Assembly: GCA_024690605.1 (NCBI GenBank)
Contig: JAILOV010000056.1
Coordinates: 117,193 to 181,192 of the forward strand
Length of the DNA stretch: 64,000 nt
Source of the DNA: Lachnospiraceae bacterium
Lineage (GTDB): Bacteria > Bacillota > Clostridia > Lachnospirales > Lachnospiraceae
Reading direction: 5' to 3'
A program made the position numbers and the translations under genes. The notes under the pieces were generated by a model, which saw only the letters and a program-made list of their open reading frames with translations, was not told the origin of the DNA and did not search any database. This document shows positions 34,462 through 44,537 of the stretch, in pieces (the first letter of the stretch is position 1; every line of letters begins with the position of its first letter).

Positions 34462-36809
34462 TGCAGGAAAACAGGACCAGGCAATTAGGCAGGGGGAATC
34501 CGCCCGACAAAAACAGAAAAAATACCACGCAGTTCACCTGGCGCATGAAGAAAAAACTGGTCATCCTGTTCTTCTGCGTCCTCGTTTGTTTTGCGGGGCT
34601 GGGTTTCCGACTCATCATGATCTCCCGGGAGAACGGCGAGGAATACAAGCGTCAGGTCCTGTCCCAGCTGGAATACGACTCCGTGACGATCCCCGCCAGG
34701 CGCGGTGAGATCTTTGACCGGAACGGCACGGTGCTCGCGACCAGTGAAAGAGTCTACAATGTCATTCTCGATACCAAGATCCTCCTGCAGGCGGAACAGA
34801 AGACGGAAGGCACGGAAGATGCAACAGTCGCCGCACTGACGCGGGTTTTCGGTCTTGACGCTTCAAAGATCCGCGGCTATATCGCAAGCAATCCAACCTC
34901 TCAATATTATATCCTCGCCAAGAAGGTGGTTTATGACAAGGTCGCTGCGTTTGAGGCGCTGACGGATCCCGCGAGTGAAAACTACGATGAGAAGATCAAG
35001 GGCGTCTGGTTTGAGAACGAGTATGTCCGCAAGTACCCGAACCATTCGCTGGCATCCGACGTGATCGGCTTCACGAGCGCGGACGGCAGAGGGCAGTACG
35101 GACTGGAGGAATACTATAACACCGTGCTTTCCGGAACGGCCGGCAGAGAATACGGGTATCTTGATGACAACGCCAATCTCGAGCGTACGACGATCGCAGC
35201 ACAGGACGGCAATTCCATCGTCACGACCATCGACGGCAACGTGCAGACGATCATCGAGAAATATCTGCTGGATTTCAATGAGGAATACAAGAATAAGGCG
35301 CGCATCGGCAACGGTGCGCAGAATGTCGGCTGCATCATCATGGAGGCCGATACCGGTAACATTCTGGGCATGGCGAGCTATCCCAATTTCGATCTGAACG
35401 ATCCCAGAAACAAGGAATCCCTCGTCGGTATGGCGCGCGTGGATGAGAAGGGCAAGCTTCTCGTCAATGAATACAAGCGCAAGACCTGGGAGGCGATCAC
35501 GGAGGAGACCATCCCCGAGATCGAAGAGGACAACGAACTGCTTTACCAGAACTACAATGCGCTCTGGAAGAATTTCTGCATCACGGACACCTATGAACCA
35601 GGATCCGTTGCCAAGCCGTTCACGGTGGCGACTGCGCTGGAGACGGGATCGATCACGGGCAACGAGGTTTACAACTGTAAGGGTATGCTCGAGGTCGGCG
35701 GTCACGAGATCAAGTGCCACAACACCTTTGGCGACGGTTCGGTCAGCGTCACCCGGGGCATCGTGATCTCCTGCAACGTGGCGATGATGTATATCGGTCA
35801 GGCGACCGGTTCCAGTCTGTTCGCGCAGTTTCAGAAGAACTTCGGCTTCGGTCTGAAGACCAATATCGATCTGGCGGGCGAGGCGAGGACCGTGGGCCTC
35901 ACATACAGCGCGGACAGAATGGGGTCATCGGAGCTTGCGACCAACACCTTCGGACAGGGCTTCAACGTGGACATGATCGAGATGATCAGTGCGTTCTGCT
36001 CGCTGGTCAACGGCGGGAACATGTATGAACCGCACGTGGTCTCCAAGATCGTCAATTCCTCGGGGGCGACCGTTCAGCATGTGGAACCGAGGCTTCTCCG
36101 GCAGACGATCTCACAGAACACATCGGACAGGATCATCGAAATGTGCAATCTGGTCGTCTCCGACGCGGAAGGAACCGGACGCACGGCCCGGCCGGCCGGC
36201 TACCGGATCGGCGGTAAGACCGGCACGGCGGAAACACTGCCCCGTCGTAACGGCGAGTATGTGGTCTCCTTCATGGGCTATGCGCCGGCGGATGATCCGA
36301 AGATCGTGATCTACTGCGTGGTGGACCGTCCCAACGCCGGCGTGATGGGACAGCAGGCGGATGCGAAATACGCGACGAGGATCGTGCGCAAGATCCTGAC
36401 AGAGGTGCTTCCTTATCTGAACATCCAGATGACCGAGGAACTCTCCGAAAAGGAGCAGGCGGAGCTGCAGGAGCTCAGAGCCGCATCGGTTACTACGCAG
36501 ACGGGGATCGTGGCAGGCGAAGAGGAAACGGCGGAAAACGCCGCGGAAGGGGAAGATGCCGGCGGGGAGACGACCGAGGTATCGCCCGCGGAGTTCGCGG
36601 AAAACGCCAAGCCGATCTGGAAGACCTTTGACCGTGATGCGGAAGGCTATTACATCAATCCCAACAACGGCAACCGGATCGATCCGGTCACCGGATTTGA
36701 ATACGGCGCGGACGCGCTTTCCGAGGAGATGGACAGCGTGGCGGGCGTGGACGAAAACGGTAACAGCATGTTTGAACAGCTGGGAGAGAATGAGAGGTAT
36801 TCACCTTGA
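34461..36809 (+). CDS. Class B penicillin-binding protein (FtsI/PBP2b-like)
   Basis: 782 residues from the ATG that overlaps the ftsL stop (TGATG). A membrane anchor lies near 32-50, followed by the dimerisation domain opening IPARRGEIFDRNGTVLA. The transpeptidase motifs are SVAK with S382, SCN at 437-439 and KTGT at 586. It crosslinks septal peptidoglycan with its partner FtsW, encoded downstream. There are no PASTA repeats. After the transpeptidase domain an acidic tail of about 120 residues follows. Confidence 0.93.
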   Translation: MQENRTRQLGRGNPPDKNRKNTTQFTWRMKKKLVILFFCVLVCFAGLGFRLIMISRENGEEYKRQVLSQLEYDSVTIPARRGEIFDRNGTVLATSERVYNVILDTKILLQAEQKTEGTEDATVAALTRVFGLDASKIRGYIASNPTSQYYILAKKVVYDKVAAFEALTDPASENYDEKIKGVWFENEYVRKYPNHSLASDVIGFTSADGRGQYGLEEYYNTVLSGTAGREYGYLDDNANLERTTIAAQDGNSIVTTIDGNVQTIIEKYLLDFNEEYKNKARIGNGAQNVGCIIMEADTGNILGMASYPNFDLNDPRNKESLVGMARVDEKGKLLVNEYKRKTWEAITEETIPEIEEDNELLYQNYNALWKNFCITDTYEPGSVAKPFTVATALETGSITGNEVYNCKGMLEVGGHEIKCHNTFGDGSVSVTRGIVISCNVAMMYIGQATGSSLFAQFQKNFGFGLKTNIDLAGEARTVGLTYSADRMGSSELATNTFGQGFNVDMIEMISAFCSLVNGGNMYEPHVVSKIVNSSGATVQHVEPRLLRQTISQNTSDRIIEMCNLVVSDAEGTGRTARPAGYRIGGKTGTAETLPRRNGEYVVSFMGYAPADDPKIVIYCVVDRPNAGVMGQQADAKYATRIVRKILTEVLPYLNIQMTEELSEKEQAELQELRAASVTTQTGIVAGEEETAENAAEGEDAGGETTEVSPAEFAENAKPIWKTFDRDAEGYYINPNNGNRIDPVTGFEYGADALSEEMDSVAGVDENGNSMFEQLGENERYSP

Positions 36810-37843
36810 TCACATCGGAAATGGATCTGGACTACACAATTCGTCTGCTTGTGCCGCTTCTTGCTGCATGGGCGCTGGCACTCTGCATCGGACGGCCGCT
36901 CGTGCCGTTCCTGCACAGGATCCGCTTTGACCAGACCGAGCGGGAGGAGGGGCTGGAATCCCACAAAAAAAAGACGGGCACACCGACGATGGGCGGGTTC
37001 ATCTTCCTCATCCCGATGGTGATCGTGACGGCGCTTTCCGTGTTTCTGGAGCGCGCGTCATCGGACCTGCATGATGCGAAGCACGCCGCGGCGCTCATTG
37101 CCGTGCTGATCCCGACGATCGGCTTTGCCCTGATCGGCTTTGCCGATGACTATCTCAAGGTCGTGCGCCACCACAATCTGGGGCTTCGCGCCTGGCAGAA
37201 GCTGGTGCTTCAGTTCGCGGTCACGGTTATCTTCGCGCTCCATGTGCATCTGTTCACGGATATCTCTCTGTCGGAGATGATGCTGCCCTTTGCTTCGCAG
37301 CGTGTCTGGCAGCTGGGGATCCTGGGGATTCCGGCGCTCATCCTGATCGCGCTGGCGACTTCCAACGGAACCAATCTGACGGACGGTGTCGATGGCCTGT
37401 GCGCCTCGGTGACGGTTCCGGTCGCGCTCTTCTTCACACTCGCGGCGATCCTCATGCGTGGGCCCGGTGCACCGGCCGGTGCGGCCATGGCGGGCGCCCT
37501 TCTGGGATATCTTTTCTACAATTTTTATCCGGCCAAAGTGTTCATGGGGGACACGGGATCCCTGGCGATCGGCGGGTTTGTGATCGGCATGTCCTATGTG
37601 CTCCGGATGCCGCTCTTTATCCCGATCGTCGGCCTCATCTACGCGATCGAAGTGATCTCCGTCGCTCTGCAGGTGGGGTATTTCAAACTGACACACGGCA
37701 AACGGCTCTTCCGTATGGCACCGATCCATCATCATTTTGAAAAGGGCGGCTGGTCCGAAACCCGTGTGGTTGGGGTGTTCACAACGGTGACGATCCTGAT
37801 GTGCCTGATCGCTCTGGCGGGGATCGCACCGGCATTTCCTTAA
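36806..37843 (+). CDS. mraY: Phospho-MurNAc-pentapeptide translocase
   Basis: 345 residues starting at a TTG that overlaps the previous stop (TTGA); GAGAGG lies eight bases upstream. Ten membrane segments are expected. HKKKTGTPTMGG, ADDYLKVVRHHNLGL, TNLTDGVDGL and HHHFEKGGWSETRVV are the active-site loops. It makes lipid I from UDP-MurNAc-pentapeptide and undecaprenyl phosphate. Confidence 0.96.
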   Translation: MITSEMDLDYTIRLLVPLLAAWALALCIGRPLVPFLHRIRFDQTEREEGLESHKKKTGTPTMGGFIFLIPMVIVTALSVFLERASSDLHDAKHAAALIAVLIPTIGFALIGFADDYLKVVRHHNLGLRAWQKLVLQFAVTVIFALHVHLFTDISLSEMMLPFASQRVWQLGILGIPALILIALATSNGTNLTDGVDGLCASVTVPVALFFTLAAILMRGPGAPAGAAMAGALLGYLFYNFYPAKVFMGDTGSLAIGGFVIGMSYVLRMPLFIPIVGLIYAIEVISVALQVGYFKLTHGKRLFRMAPIHHHFEKGGWSETRVVGVFTTVTILMCLIALAGIAPAFP

Positions 37844-37860
37844 GAGAATGAGAGGTAAAC

Positions 37861-39243
37861 ATGACGACGGATATCAAAGGAAAAAATGTTCTGGTCATTG
37901 GCTCCGGACTTTCCGGTGTGGGAGCGGTGCGGCTTTTGCATCAGGCCGGTGCCGCGGCATCGCTTCTCGACGAGAACGATAAGCTGACCGCGGACGAGGT
38001 GAGAGAGCGGCTCTCGGAGCTGGACCGGACGGATACGAGGATCCTGCTGCAGAAGCTGTCCGACATCGATCTGGAAACGATCACCTATGCCGCCGTGGTG
38101 CCTTCTCCGGGTGTGCCGCTCGACACGCCGGCGTTTGACCGGATCCGCGCCGCGGGGATCCCCGTGTGGAGCGAGGTCGAGCTGGCGTACCGCTTTTCGC
38201 GCGGGCGTCTGGCCGCCATTACCGGCACGAACGGCAAGACCACGACCACGACGCTCGTGGGCGAGATCGTGAAGGCTGCCTTCGGCGCGGAGCATGTACA
38301 CGTAGTGGGCAATATCGGCTATTCCTGGGCAGAGGCCGCGCCGGACACGACGACGGAGAGCGTTACGGTGGCGGAGATCTCCAGCTTTCAGCTGGAGGCG
38401 GTGGAGGCTTTTCACGCCGATGTGTCGGCGATCCTCAACATCACGCCGGATCATCTGAACCGGCACCACACGATGGAGGAATATGCCCGCTGCAAAGAAA
38501 GGATCACCAATCTTCAGAATAAAGAAGAGGTCTGTGTGCTCAACTATGACAATCCGGGGACGAGAGAATTCGGAAAGAAGCGCTGTCCGGCCCGGGTCCT
38601 GTGGTTCTCCTCGCACGAGGAGCTTCCGGACGGCCTCTGGCTTGACGGTGACCAGATCGTGAAGAGCTGGAAGGGCGAGAAGACCACGCTCATGAATGTA
38701 CACGATATGCATCTGGTCGGACGCTGCAACGCGGAAAACGTGATGGCAGCCATCGGTATTACGCTTTCTCTGGGCGTTCCGCTCGATGTGATCCTTTCGG
38801 TCGTGCGGGATTTCCGCGCGGTGGAACACCGGATCGAATTTGTGGAGACAAAGAACGGTGTCGACTATTATAATGATTCCAAGGCTACCAATCCGGACGC
38901 GGCGATCCAGGGCATCGAAGCGATGGACCGGCCGACGGTGCTCCTGGGCGGCGGCTATGATAAGGGAAGCACCTATGACGAATGGATCGAGGCTTTCGGC
39001 GGCAGGGTGAAGAAGCTGGTGCTCATGGGCACGACCCGTGAGAAGATCGCGGCATGTGCCGAAAAACACGGATTTCACGATATCGTGTTCGCGGAGGACA
39101 AGGAGGAGGCACTCAGGCTCTGTGACTCTTTTGCGCAGCCCGGGGACGCCGTACTTCTTTCACCGGCCTGTGCGAGCTGGGACATGTTTCCCAATTACGA
39201 AGCCCGCGGACGATGGTTCAAAGATCATGTTCATGCACTGTAG
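37861..39243 (+). CDS. murD: UDP-MurNAc-L-alanine:D-glutamate ligase
   Basis: 460 residues in three domains. GSGLSGVGAVRLL is the N-terminal Rossmann loop, ITGTNGKTTTTTL the ATP loop, NITPDHLNRH the central motif and DYYNDSKATNPDAA the C-terminal one. It adds D-glutamate to the peptidoglycan precursor. The other Mur ligases and MurG are not in the cluster. Confidence 0.96.
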   Translation: MTTDIKGKNVLVIGSGLSGVGAVRLLHQAGAAASLLDENDKLTADEVRERLSELDRTDTRILLQKLSDIDLETITYAAVVPSPGVPLDTPAFDRIRAAGIPVWSEVELAYRFSRGRLAAITGTNGKTTTTTLVGEIVKAAFGAEHVHVVGNIGYSWAEAAPDTTTESVTVAEISSFQLEAVEAFHADVSAILNITPDHLNRHHTMEEYARCKERITNLQNKEEVCVLNYDNPGTREFGKKRCPARVLWFSSHEELPDGLWLDGDQIVKSWKGEKTTLMNVHDMHLVGRCNAENVMAAIGITLSLGVPLDVILSVVRDFRAVEHRIEFVETKNGVDYYNDSKATNPDAAIQGIEAMDRPTVLLGGGYDKGSTYDEWIEAFGGRVKKLVLMGTTREKIAACAEKHGFHDIVFAEDKEEALRLCDSFAQPGDAVLLSPACASWDMFPNYEARGRWFKDHVHAL

Positions 39244-39265
39244 AAACAGCTGAACGGAGGGAGAA

Positions 39266-40486
39266 ATGTCAATCTTTCAGTCGGCCGCGATGAAACTGAA
39301 CGCGGAGGAAACGACCAGGAACAGAGATAAGAGACAGGCGGCCACGGAAGCCGTTCAGGCCCGTTTTCATAAGGAATTCTATTATGATTACAGCCTGATC
39401 TTCGTGCTGATCTTCATGCTCGCCTTCGGTCTTGTGATGCTGTTCTCCACAAGCTCCTATCAGGCGGGACTCGAGTTTGACGGTGATTCCACCTGGTATC
39501 TCCGCAGACAGTTTTTTTCGACGATCTTCGGTGTCGCGATCATGTTTGTCGTCTCCCGCCTCCCTTACCGGTGGCTGAAAAAACTCATGGTGCCGGCTTA
39601 TCTGGTCTCTTTCTTTACGATCTTCCTTGTGCTGACGCCGCTCGGCTATTCGGCAAACGGCGCCACGCGCTGGTTCAGGATCGCCGGTATCTCCATTCAG
39701 CCTGCCGAGGTTGCCAAACTCGGGATGATCGTGTTTCTCGCCGGGTTTATCGACAGTCTGGGGAAGCTGGCCGCGGACCGCAAGATCTTCACGATCATCC
39801 TCGCGTCGCCGCTGCCGGTCTGTCTGGTGGTCTACGGTGTCACGGACAATCTTTCGAGCGCGCTGATCATCATGGGGATCGCGCTGTTCATGCTGTTCAT
39901 CGCCATTCCGGACTACAAACGTTTTGTGATCATCATCGCCGTGCTCGCGGCACTTGCGGCACTGGCCGTCCTGATCGCGGAGATGACCAAAGATAACCCG
40001 CTCAACTACCGTTTCCTGCGCATCCTGATCTGGAGGGATCCCGAGGCTTATGCATCGGGCCGAGGCTTCCAGACCCTGCAGTCACTCTACGCCATCGGCT
40101 CCGGCGGGATCTTCGGCAAGGGACTGGGGCAGAGCATGCAGAAACGGTTCATTCCCGAGGCACAGAATGACATGATCTTTTCCATCATCTGCGAAGAACT
40201 CGGGCTGTTCGGGGCGATCGCCGTGATCTTAATGTTCGTCATCATCATCTGGCGCCTCATGATCATCGCGACCAATGCGCCGGACCGTTTCGGCGCGCTC
40301 CTGACGGTGGGGGTGATGGGCCATCTGTCGATCCAGGTCATCCTGAACATCGCTGTTGTGACGAACACCATGCCGAACACCGGCATCACGCTTCCCTTTA
40401 TCAGCTACGGAGGCAGTGCGGTCGTGTTGCAGCTGGTGGAGATCGGCATCTGTCTTGCGGTGGCGCGCAGCATCCGGGTGGAATAA
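39266..40486 (+). CDS. ftsW: FtsW/SpoVE-type SEDS glycosyltransferase
   Basis: 406 residues with ten or so membrane segments. RWFRIAGISIQPAEVAKLG and NTGITLPFISYGGSAV are SEDS signatures. It polymerises lipid II at the septum together with the class B PBP encoded upstream. SpoVE would be the sporulation paralog; position in the division cluster favours FtsW. A cytoplasmic stretch of about 40 residues precedes the first segment. Confidence 0.93.
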   Translation: MSIFQSAAMKLNAEETTRNRDKRQAATEAVQARFHKEFYYDYSLIFVLIFMLAFGLVMLFSTSSYQAGLEFDGDSTWYLRRQFFSTIFGVAIMFVVSRLPYRWLKKLMVPAYLVSFFTIFLVLTPLGYSANGATRWFRIAGISIQPAEVAKLGMIVFLAGFIDSLGKLAADRKIFTIILASPLPVCLVVYGVTDNLSSALIIMGIALFMLFIAIPDYKRFVIIIAVLAALAALAVLIAEMTKDNPLNYRFLRILIWRDPEAYASGRGFQTLQSLYAIGSGGIFGKGLGQSMQKRFIPEAQNDMIFSIICEELGLFGAIAVILMFVIIIWRLMIIATNAPDRFGALLTVGVMGHLSIQVILNIAVVTNTMPNTGITLPFISYGGSAVVLQLVEIGICLAVARSIRVE

Positions 40487-41233
40487 ATGAAGTTTATAAG
40501 GCTCCACAAGAGTCTGTTTATCATCGGGGCGACCCTTCTGATCCTGGGAGGTGCGCTCCTCTATGCTTTTCTCTATATTTCGGGAAATTACACGATCACC
40601 CACATTTATGTCGACGGCAACACGCATTACACCAATGATGAGATCATCGGCATGGTGCAGACCTCCCGGTTTTCCGGGAATTCCCTGTTCCTCTCCCTCC
40701 AGTACCGGGATAAGGCGATCACGGACATCCCCTTTGTGGAGCGCATCGATGTGGAGATCGTGTCCAGGGATACGGTGCGGATCCATGTCTATGAAAAGGC
40801 ACTCGCGGGTTACATCAAATATCTGGGACGCTTCATGTATTTTGACCGGGACGGCATTGTGGTCGAGTGCGCAACGCATGAATATCAGGATGTGCCGCTG
40901 GTCATGGGCCTTTCCTTTGATCATGTGGTCCTCTATGAGAAACTGCCGGTGGAGAAGAGCGAGATCTTCAACCAGATCCTGGATATCACGCAGCTGCTCA
41001 ACAAGTATTCATTGAAGGCGGATCGTATCTATTTTGATTCGGACTATCACATCTATCTCTATTTCGGCGACGCGGAGATCAGCCTCGGCGACGGCACGGA
41101 GATCGATGAGAAGATCATTCAGCTGCAGTATATCCTGCCCGAGCTGGAGGGACGGAAAGGTGTGCTCCGGCTGGACGATTTCCAGCCGACCACAAGTAAC
41201 ATCACTTTTGAGGAAAGAAATTACGACAAATAG
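40487..41233 (+). CDS. divIB: Division protein DivIB/FtsQ
   Basis: 248 residues: short cytoplasmic tail, one membrane segment near 11-30, a POTRA domain (YTITHIYVDGNTHYTNDEI) and a beta domain with DRDGIVVECATHE. This is the FtsQ/DivIB layout. It starts on the base after the ftsW stop. In most genomes murG lies between these two genes; here there is no room for it. Confidence 0.88.
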   Translation: MKFIRLHKSLFIIGATLLILGGALLYAFLYISGNYTITHIYVDGNTHYTNDEIIGMVQTSRFSGNSLFLSLQYRDKAITDIPFVERIDVEIVSRDTVRIHVYEKALAGYIKYLGRFMYFDRDGIVVECATHEYQDVPLVMGLSFDHVVLYEKLPVEKSEIFNQILDITQLLNKYSLKADRIYFDSDYHIYLYFGDAEISLGDGTEIDEKIIQLQYILPELEGRKGVLRLDDFQPTTSNITFEERNYDK

Positions 41234-41264
41234 TTTCATAACACGCGATATCGTTAAATAATAG

Positions 41265-41293
41265 TTGAAAAAGAGAAAAAAGAACGCTACAAT
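41265..41293 (+). promoter_or_regulatory. ftsZ promoter
   Basis: TTGAAA and TACAAT are 17 bases apart in the AT-rich gap after divIB, giving ftsZ its own transcript in addition to read-through. Confidence 0.7.
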
Positions 41294-41335
41294 ATCCCCG
41301 TAACTTTTTTGCTGAAATGTCAAAGGAGGCACACT

Positions 41336-42538
41336 GTGCTGGAAATCAAATCAAACGAAGCGGAAAGCGGTTGCAGGATCATTGTTGTCGGTGTCGGGGG
41401 CGCGGGCAATAACGCGGTGAACCGCATGATCGACGAGAATATCTCCGGCGTGGAGTTCATCGGTGTCAACACCGATAAACAGGCGCTTCAGTTCTGTAAG
41501 GCGCCGAAGCTTCTGCAGATCGGTGAGAAACTGACAAAGGGTCTGGGCTGCGGCGCACAGCCGTCCGTCGGACAGAAGGCGGCGGAAGAGAGCGCGGAGG
41601 AAGTCAGCGCGGCGCTCAAGGGCGCGGACATGGTCTTCGTCACCTGCGGTATGGGCGGCGGAACCGGCACAGGCGCGGCACCGGTCGTGGCAAAGATCGC
41701 AAAGGACATGGGGATCCTGACGGTCGGCGTCGTCACAAGACCCTTCACCTTTGAGGGCAAGACACGCAAGACCAATGCGGAGATGGGCATCTCTAATATT
41801 AAGGAGAGTGTCGACACGCTGATCGTGATCCCCAACGACAAGCTCCTGCAGATCGTTGACAGACGCAGCTCCATCAGCGATGCGTTAAAGAAAGCGGATG
41901 AGGTGCTGCAGCAGGCGGTGCAGGGCATCACGGATCTGATCAATGTGCCCGCGGTCATCAACCTCGATTTTGCCGATGTGCAGACTGTTATGAAGGACAA
42001 GGGCATCGCGCATATCGGTCTCGGCTACGGCAAGGGCGACAACAAGGCCAGCGATGCGGTCAAGATGGCGGTCGAGAGCCCGCTTCTCGAGACCAAGATC
42101 GACGGCGCGACCAATGTCATCATCAACATCTCCGGTGACATCACCCTGATGGATGCCAGTGATGCGGCGAGCTATGTCAAGGATCTTACCGGCGACAATG
42201 TCAACATCATCTTCGGTGCGACCTATGACGAGTCGAGAAACGACACCTGCAACATCACGGTCATCGCCACGGGGATCGACGACAAGAACACGAAGAGCGG
42301 CGCGGCAACGGCCAGACGCATCGATGCCATGGCACGCCCGACAAACACGATGAGTGTTCCGACCACACCGGAACCGGTGGCACAGGAGCCCGCGGCTGAG
42401 GAGGCACCGACGCTCTCCATGAATCCCGCTCCGCAGGCGCAGCCCAGAAATCTCGGCGGCTATGCGGCTCCCCGCGTTCCCACCACGAGCACGGTGCAGG
42501 AGCAGAGCCTGAAGATCCCGGACTTTTTGAAGAGGTAA
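41336..42538 (+). CDS. ftsZ: Cell division GTPase FtsZ
   Basis: 400 residues from a GTG with AGGAGG six bases upstream. The GTP loop [13 protein letters not shown], tubulin signature [10 protein letters not shown] and T7 synergy loop [11 protein letters not shown] are intact. After the globular part an Ala/Pro/Glu-rich linker leads to the terminal peptide KIPDFLKR, which binds ring partners. No ftsA precedes it, which is common in Clostridia that use SepF. Confidence 0.97.
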   Translation: MLEIKSNEAESGCRIIVVGVGGAGNNAVNRMIDENISGVEFIGVNTDKQALQFCKAPKLLQIGEKLTKGLGCGAQPSVGQKAAEESAEEVSAALKGADMVFVTCGMGGGTGTGAAPVVAKIAKDMGILTVGVVTRPFTFEGKTRKTNAEMGISNIKESVDTLIVIPNDKLLQIVDRRSSISDALKKADEVLQQAVQGITDLINVPAVINLDFADVQTVMKDKGIAHIGLGYGKGDNKASDAVKMAVESPLLETKIDGATNVIINISGDITLMDASDAASYVKDLTGDNVNIIFGATYDESRNDTCNITVIATGIDDKNTKSGAATARRIDAMARPTNTMSVPTTPEPVAQEPAAEEAPTLSMNPAPQAQPRNLGGYAAPRVPTTSTVQEQSLKIPDFLKR

Positions 42539-42541
42539 GAA

Positions 42542-43000
42542 ATGAAGTGTCCCTTTTGCGGCAATGAAGATACGCGCGTGATCGATTCGCGCCCGGCGGA
42601 CGAGAACACATCGATCCGCAGGCGGCGCGTCTGTGACACCTGCTCCAAGCGGTTCACCACCTATGAAAAGGTGGAGACGATCCCGCTCATCATCATCAAA
42701 AAAGACAATGTGCGCGAGCCTTATAACCGCGCCAAGATCGAGACGAGCATCCTGCGTGCCTGCCACAAACGGCCGGTCAGTGCCGCGCAGATCACCAAGG
42801 TCGTCGATGAGATCGAGACGGAGATCTTCAACATGGAGCAGAAGGAGATCCCCAGCAAGGAGATCGGTGAGCTCGTGATCGGCAAGGTCAGGGAGCTCGA
42901 TCAGGTTGCTTATGTTCGTTTCGCGTCCGTTTACCGTGAGTTCAAGGACGTGGAGACGTTCATGGAAGAGTTAAAGAAGGTACTGAATCAGGAGGAATGA
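42542..43000 (+). CDS. nrdR: Ribonucleotide reductase repressor NrdR
   Basis: 152 residues. CPFCG at the start and CDTC at about 31-34 form a zinc ribbon; the rest is an ATP-cone (KRDNVREPYNRAKIE-type sequence). NrdR senses ATP/dATP and represses ribonucleotide reductase genes. It starts three bases after ftsZ and overlaps the next gene in ATGA. Confidence 0.95.
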   Translation: MKCPFCGNEDTRVIDSRPADENTSIRRRRVCDTCSKRFTTYEKVETIPLIIIKKDNVREPYNRAKIETSILRACHKRPVSAAQITKVVDEIETEIFNMEQKEIPSKEIGELVIGKVRELDQVAYVRFASVYREFKDVETFMEELKKVLNQEE

Positions 43001-44514
43001 AAATGAAGGGAAGAAAGGTCATGAAAAAGGCCGTTCTTCCGATCATTGTCCTGTCGGTTCTGACTGCTGCACTGGGCGGATGCGCAGGCGGCAAGGCAGC
43101 GGACGATTCTTCCAGGATCACGGTTGGTATTCCGCAGGACCTTGACAGCCTTGACCCCCATTACATGACGGCGGCAGGGACCAAAGAGGTGCTGTTCAAT
43201 ATCTTTGAAGGGCTTGTCAAGCCCGATCAGACCGGAGATCTTGTTCCCGCTGTCGCAGAAGACTGGACAATCTCGGAGGATGCGGCACGCTACACATTCA
43301 CCTTGCGGAACGGGATCCGATTCCACGACGGAAAAGCAGTGAAGGCGGAGGATGTCCGCTATTCACTTCTGCGCGCGCAGGAAGCGGGCATGATCCCCGC
43401 GCTTGAGGAGATCGCCTCCGTCAACATCCCGGACAAGGATCATATCGAGATCGAGCTGAACACACATGATGCGGATTTCCTCTGCAATCTGACCTGTGCG
43501 GTGATCCCGGAGAGCAATGCGGATCCGTCGACCAACCCGATCGGTACGGGCCCCTACAAGTTTGTTTCGCGTTCTCCGCAGGAAAATGTGATCGTCACCA
43601 GATTTGATGACTACTGGGGCACGCCCGCCGGCATCCGTGATGTGACCTTCCGGATCGAAGCCAATGCCGACGCGGTCGTTATGGATCTGGAGGGCGGTTC
43701 CATCGACATGTATGCGCGGGTGACCAGTGCACAGAAGGAGCAGCTTTCCGACAGGTTTGAGGTCTATTCCGGAGCGATGAATCTCGTTCAGGCCCTGTAT
43801 CTGAACCACAAGTTCGCTCCGTTTGCCGATGAGCGGGTGCGGAAAGCACTGTGCTGCTGCCTTGACCGTCAGGGTGTCATGGATTTTGTCTCCGACGGTG
43901 CCGGAAGCGCAGTCGGGAGCAGCATGTATCCGGCGTTCTCCAAGTATTTCCTGCCGGAGCTCTCCAACCTCTATTCCACGGACATCGAAAAGGCCAGGGA
44001 ACTGCTGGCGGAAGCAGGCTTTGATGAGAGCAATCCGCTCACCTTTTCGGTGACGGTGGCATCCAATTACCAGCAGCATGTTGATACGGCACAGGTGCTG
44101 GCGGAGCAGTTCGCCAAAGCGGGTGTTGTCATGAAGATCCAGACGGTCGAGTGGAACACCTGGCTGTCGGAGACCTATACCAACCGCAACTATGAGGCGA
44201 CGGTGGTCGGCGTGGATGCTTCGACACTCTCGGCCTCGGCGATGCTTTCTCGCTTTGTCTCCGATGCAGGTAACAATTTCATCAACTACGACAATCCGGC
44301 CTATGACACGGCCTATGCGACGGCCCGGATGGCGGTCGATGATGCGTCGAAGACGGCTGCCTACAAGGAATGCGAGACGATCCTCGCCAAGGATGCGGCC
44401 AACGTCTACATTCAGGATCTGCCCTGTTTCGTTGCGCTGAACAAGAAGTACACAGGCTATGTGTTCTATCCGCTCTATGTGCAGGATATCGCGGCCCTGC
44501 GGCTCGCAGACTGA
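42997..44514 (+). CDS. Peptide/nickel-type solute-binding lipoprotein
   Basis: 505 residues with lipobox ALGGC (C29 counted from the first ATG). The family 5 signature is clear: DLDSLDPHYMTAAGT, EDWTISEDAARYTFTLRNGIRFHDG and NPIGTGPYKF. Family members bind oligopeptides, nickel chelates or glutathione. A second ATG eight codons later also has a ribosome site. It is the binding protein for the permease and ATPase genes that follow. Confidence 0.92.
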   Translation: MKMKGRKVMKKAVLPIIVLSVLTAALGGCAGGKAADDSSRITVGIPQDLDSLDPHYMTAAGTKEVLFNIFEGLVKPDQTGDLVPAVAEDWTISEDAARYTFTLRNGIRFHDGKAVKAEDVRYSLLRAQEAGMIPALEEIASVNIPDKDHIEIELNTHDADFLCNLTCAVIPESNADPSTNPIGTGPYKFVSRSPQENVIVTRFDDYWGTPAGIRDVTFRIEANADAVVMDLEGGSIDMYARVTSAQKEQLSDRFEVYSGAMNLVQALYLNHKFAPFADERVRKALCCCLDRQGVMDFVSDGAGSAVGSSMYPAFSKYFLPELSNLYSTDIEKARELLAEAGFDESNPLTFSVTVASNYQQHVDTAQVLAEQFAKAGVVMKIQTVEWNTWLSETYTNRNYEATVVGVDASTLSASAMLSRFVSDAGNNFINYDNPAYDTAYATARMAVDDASKTAAYKECETILAKDAANVYIQDLPCFVALNKKYTGYVFYPLYVQDIAALRLAD

Positions 44515-44537
44515 GCACTGCAAGAACAGGGCCCTCC

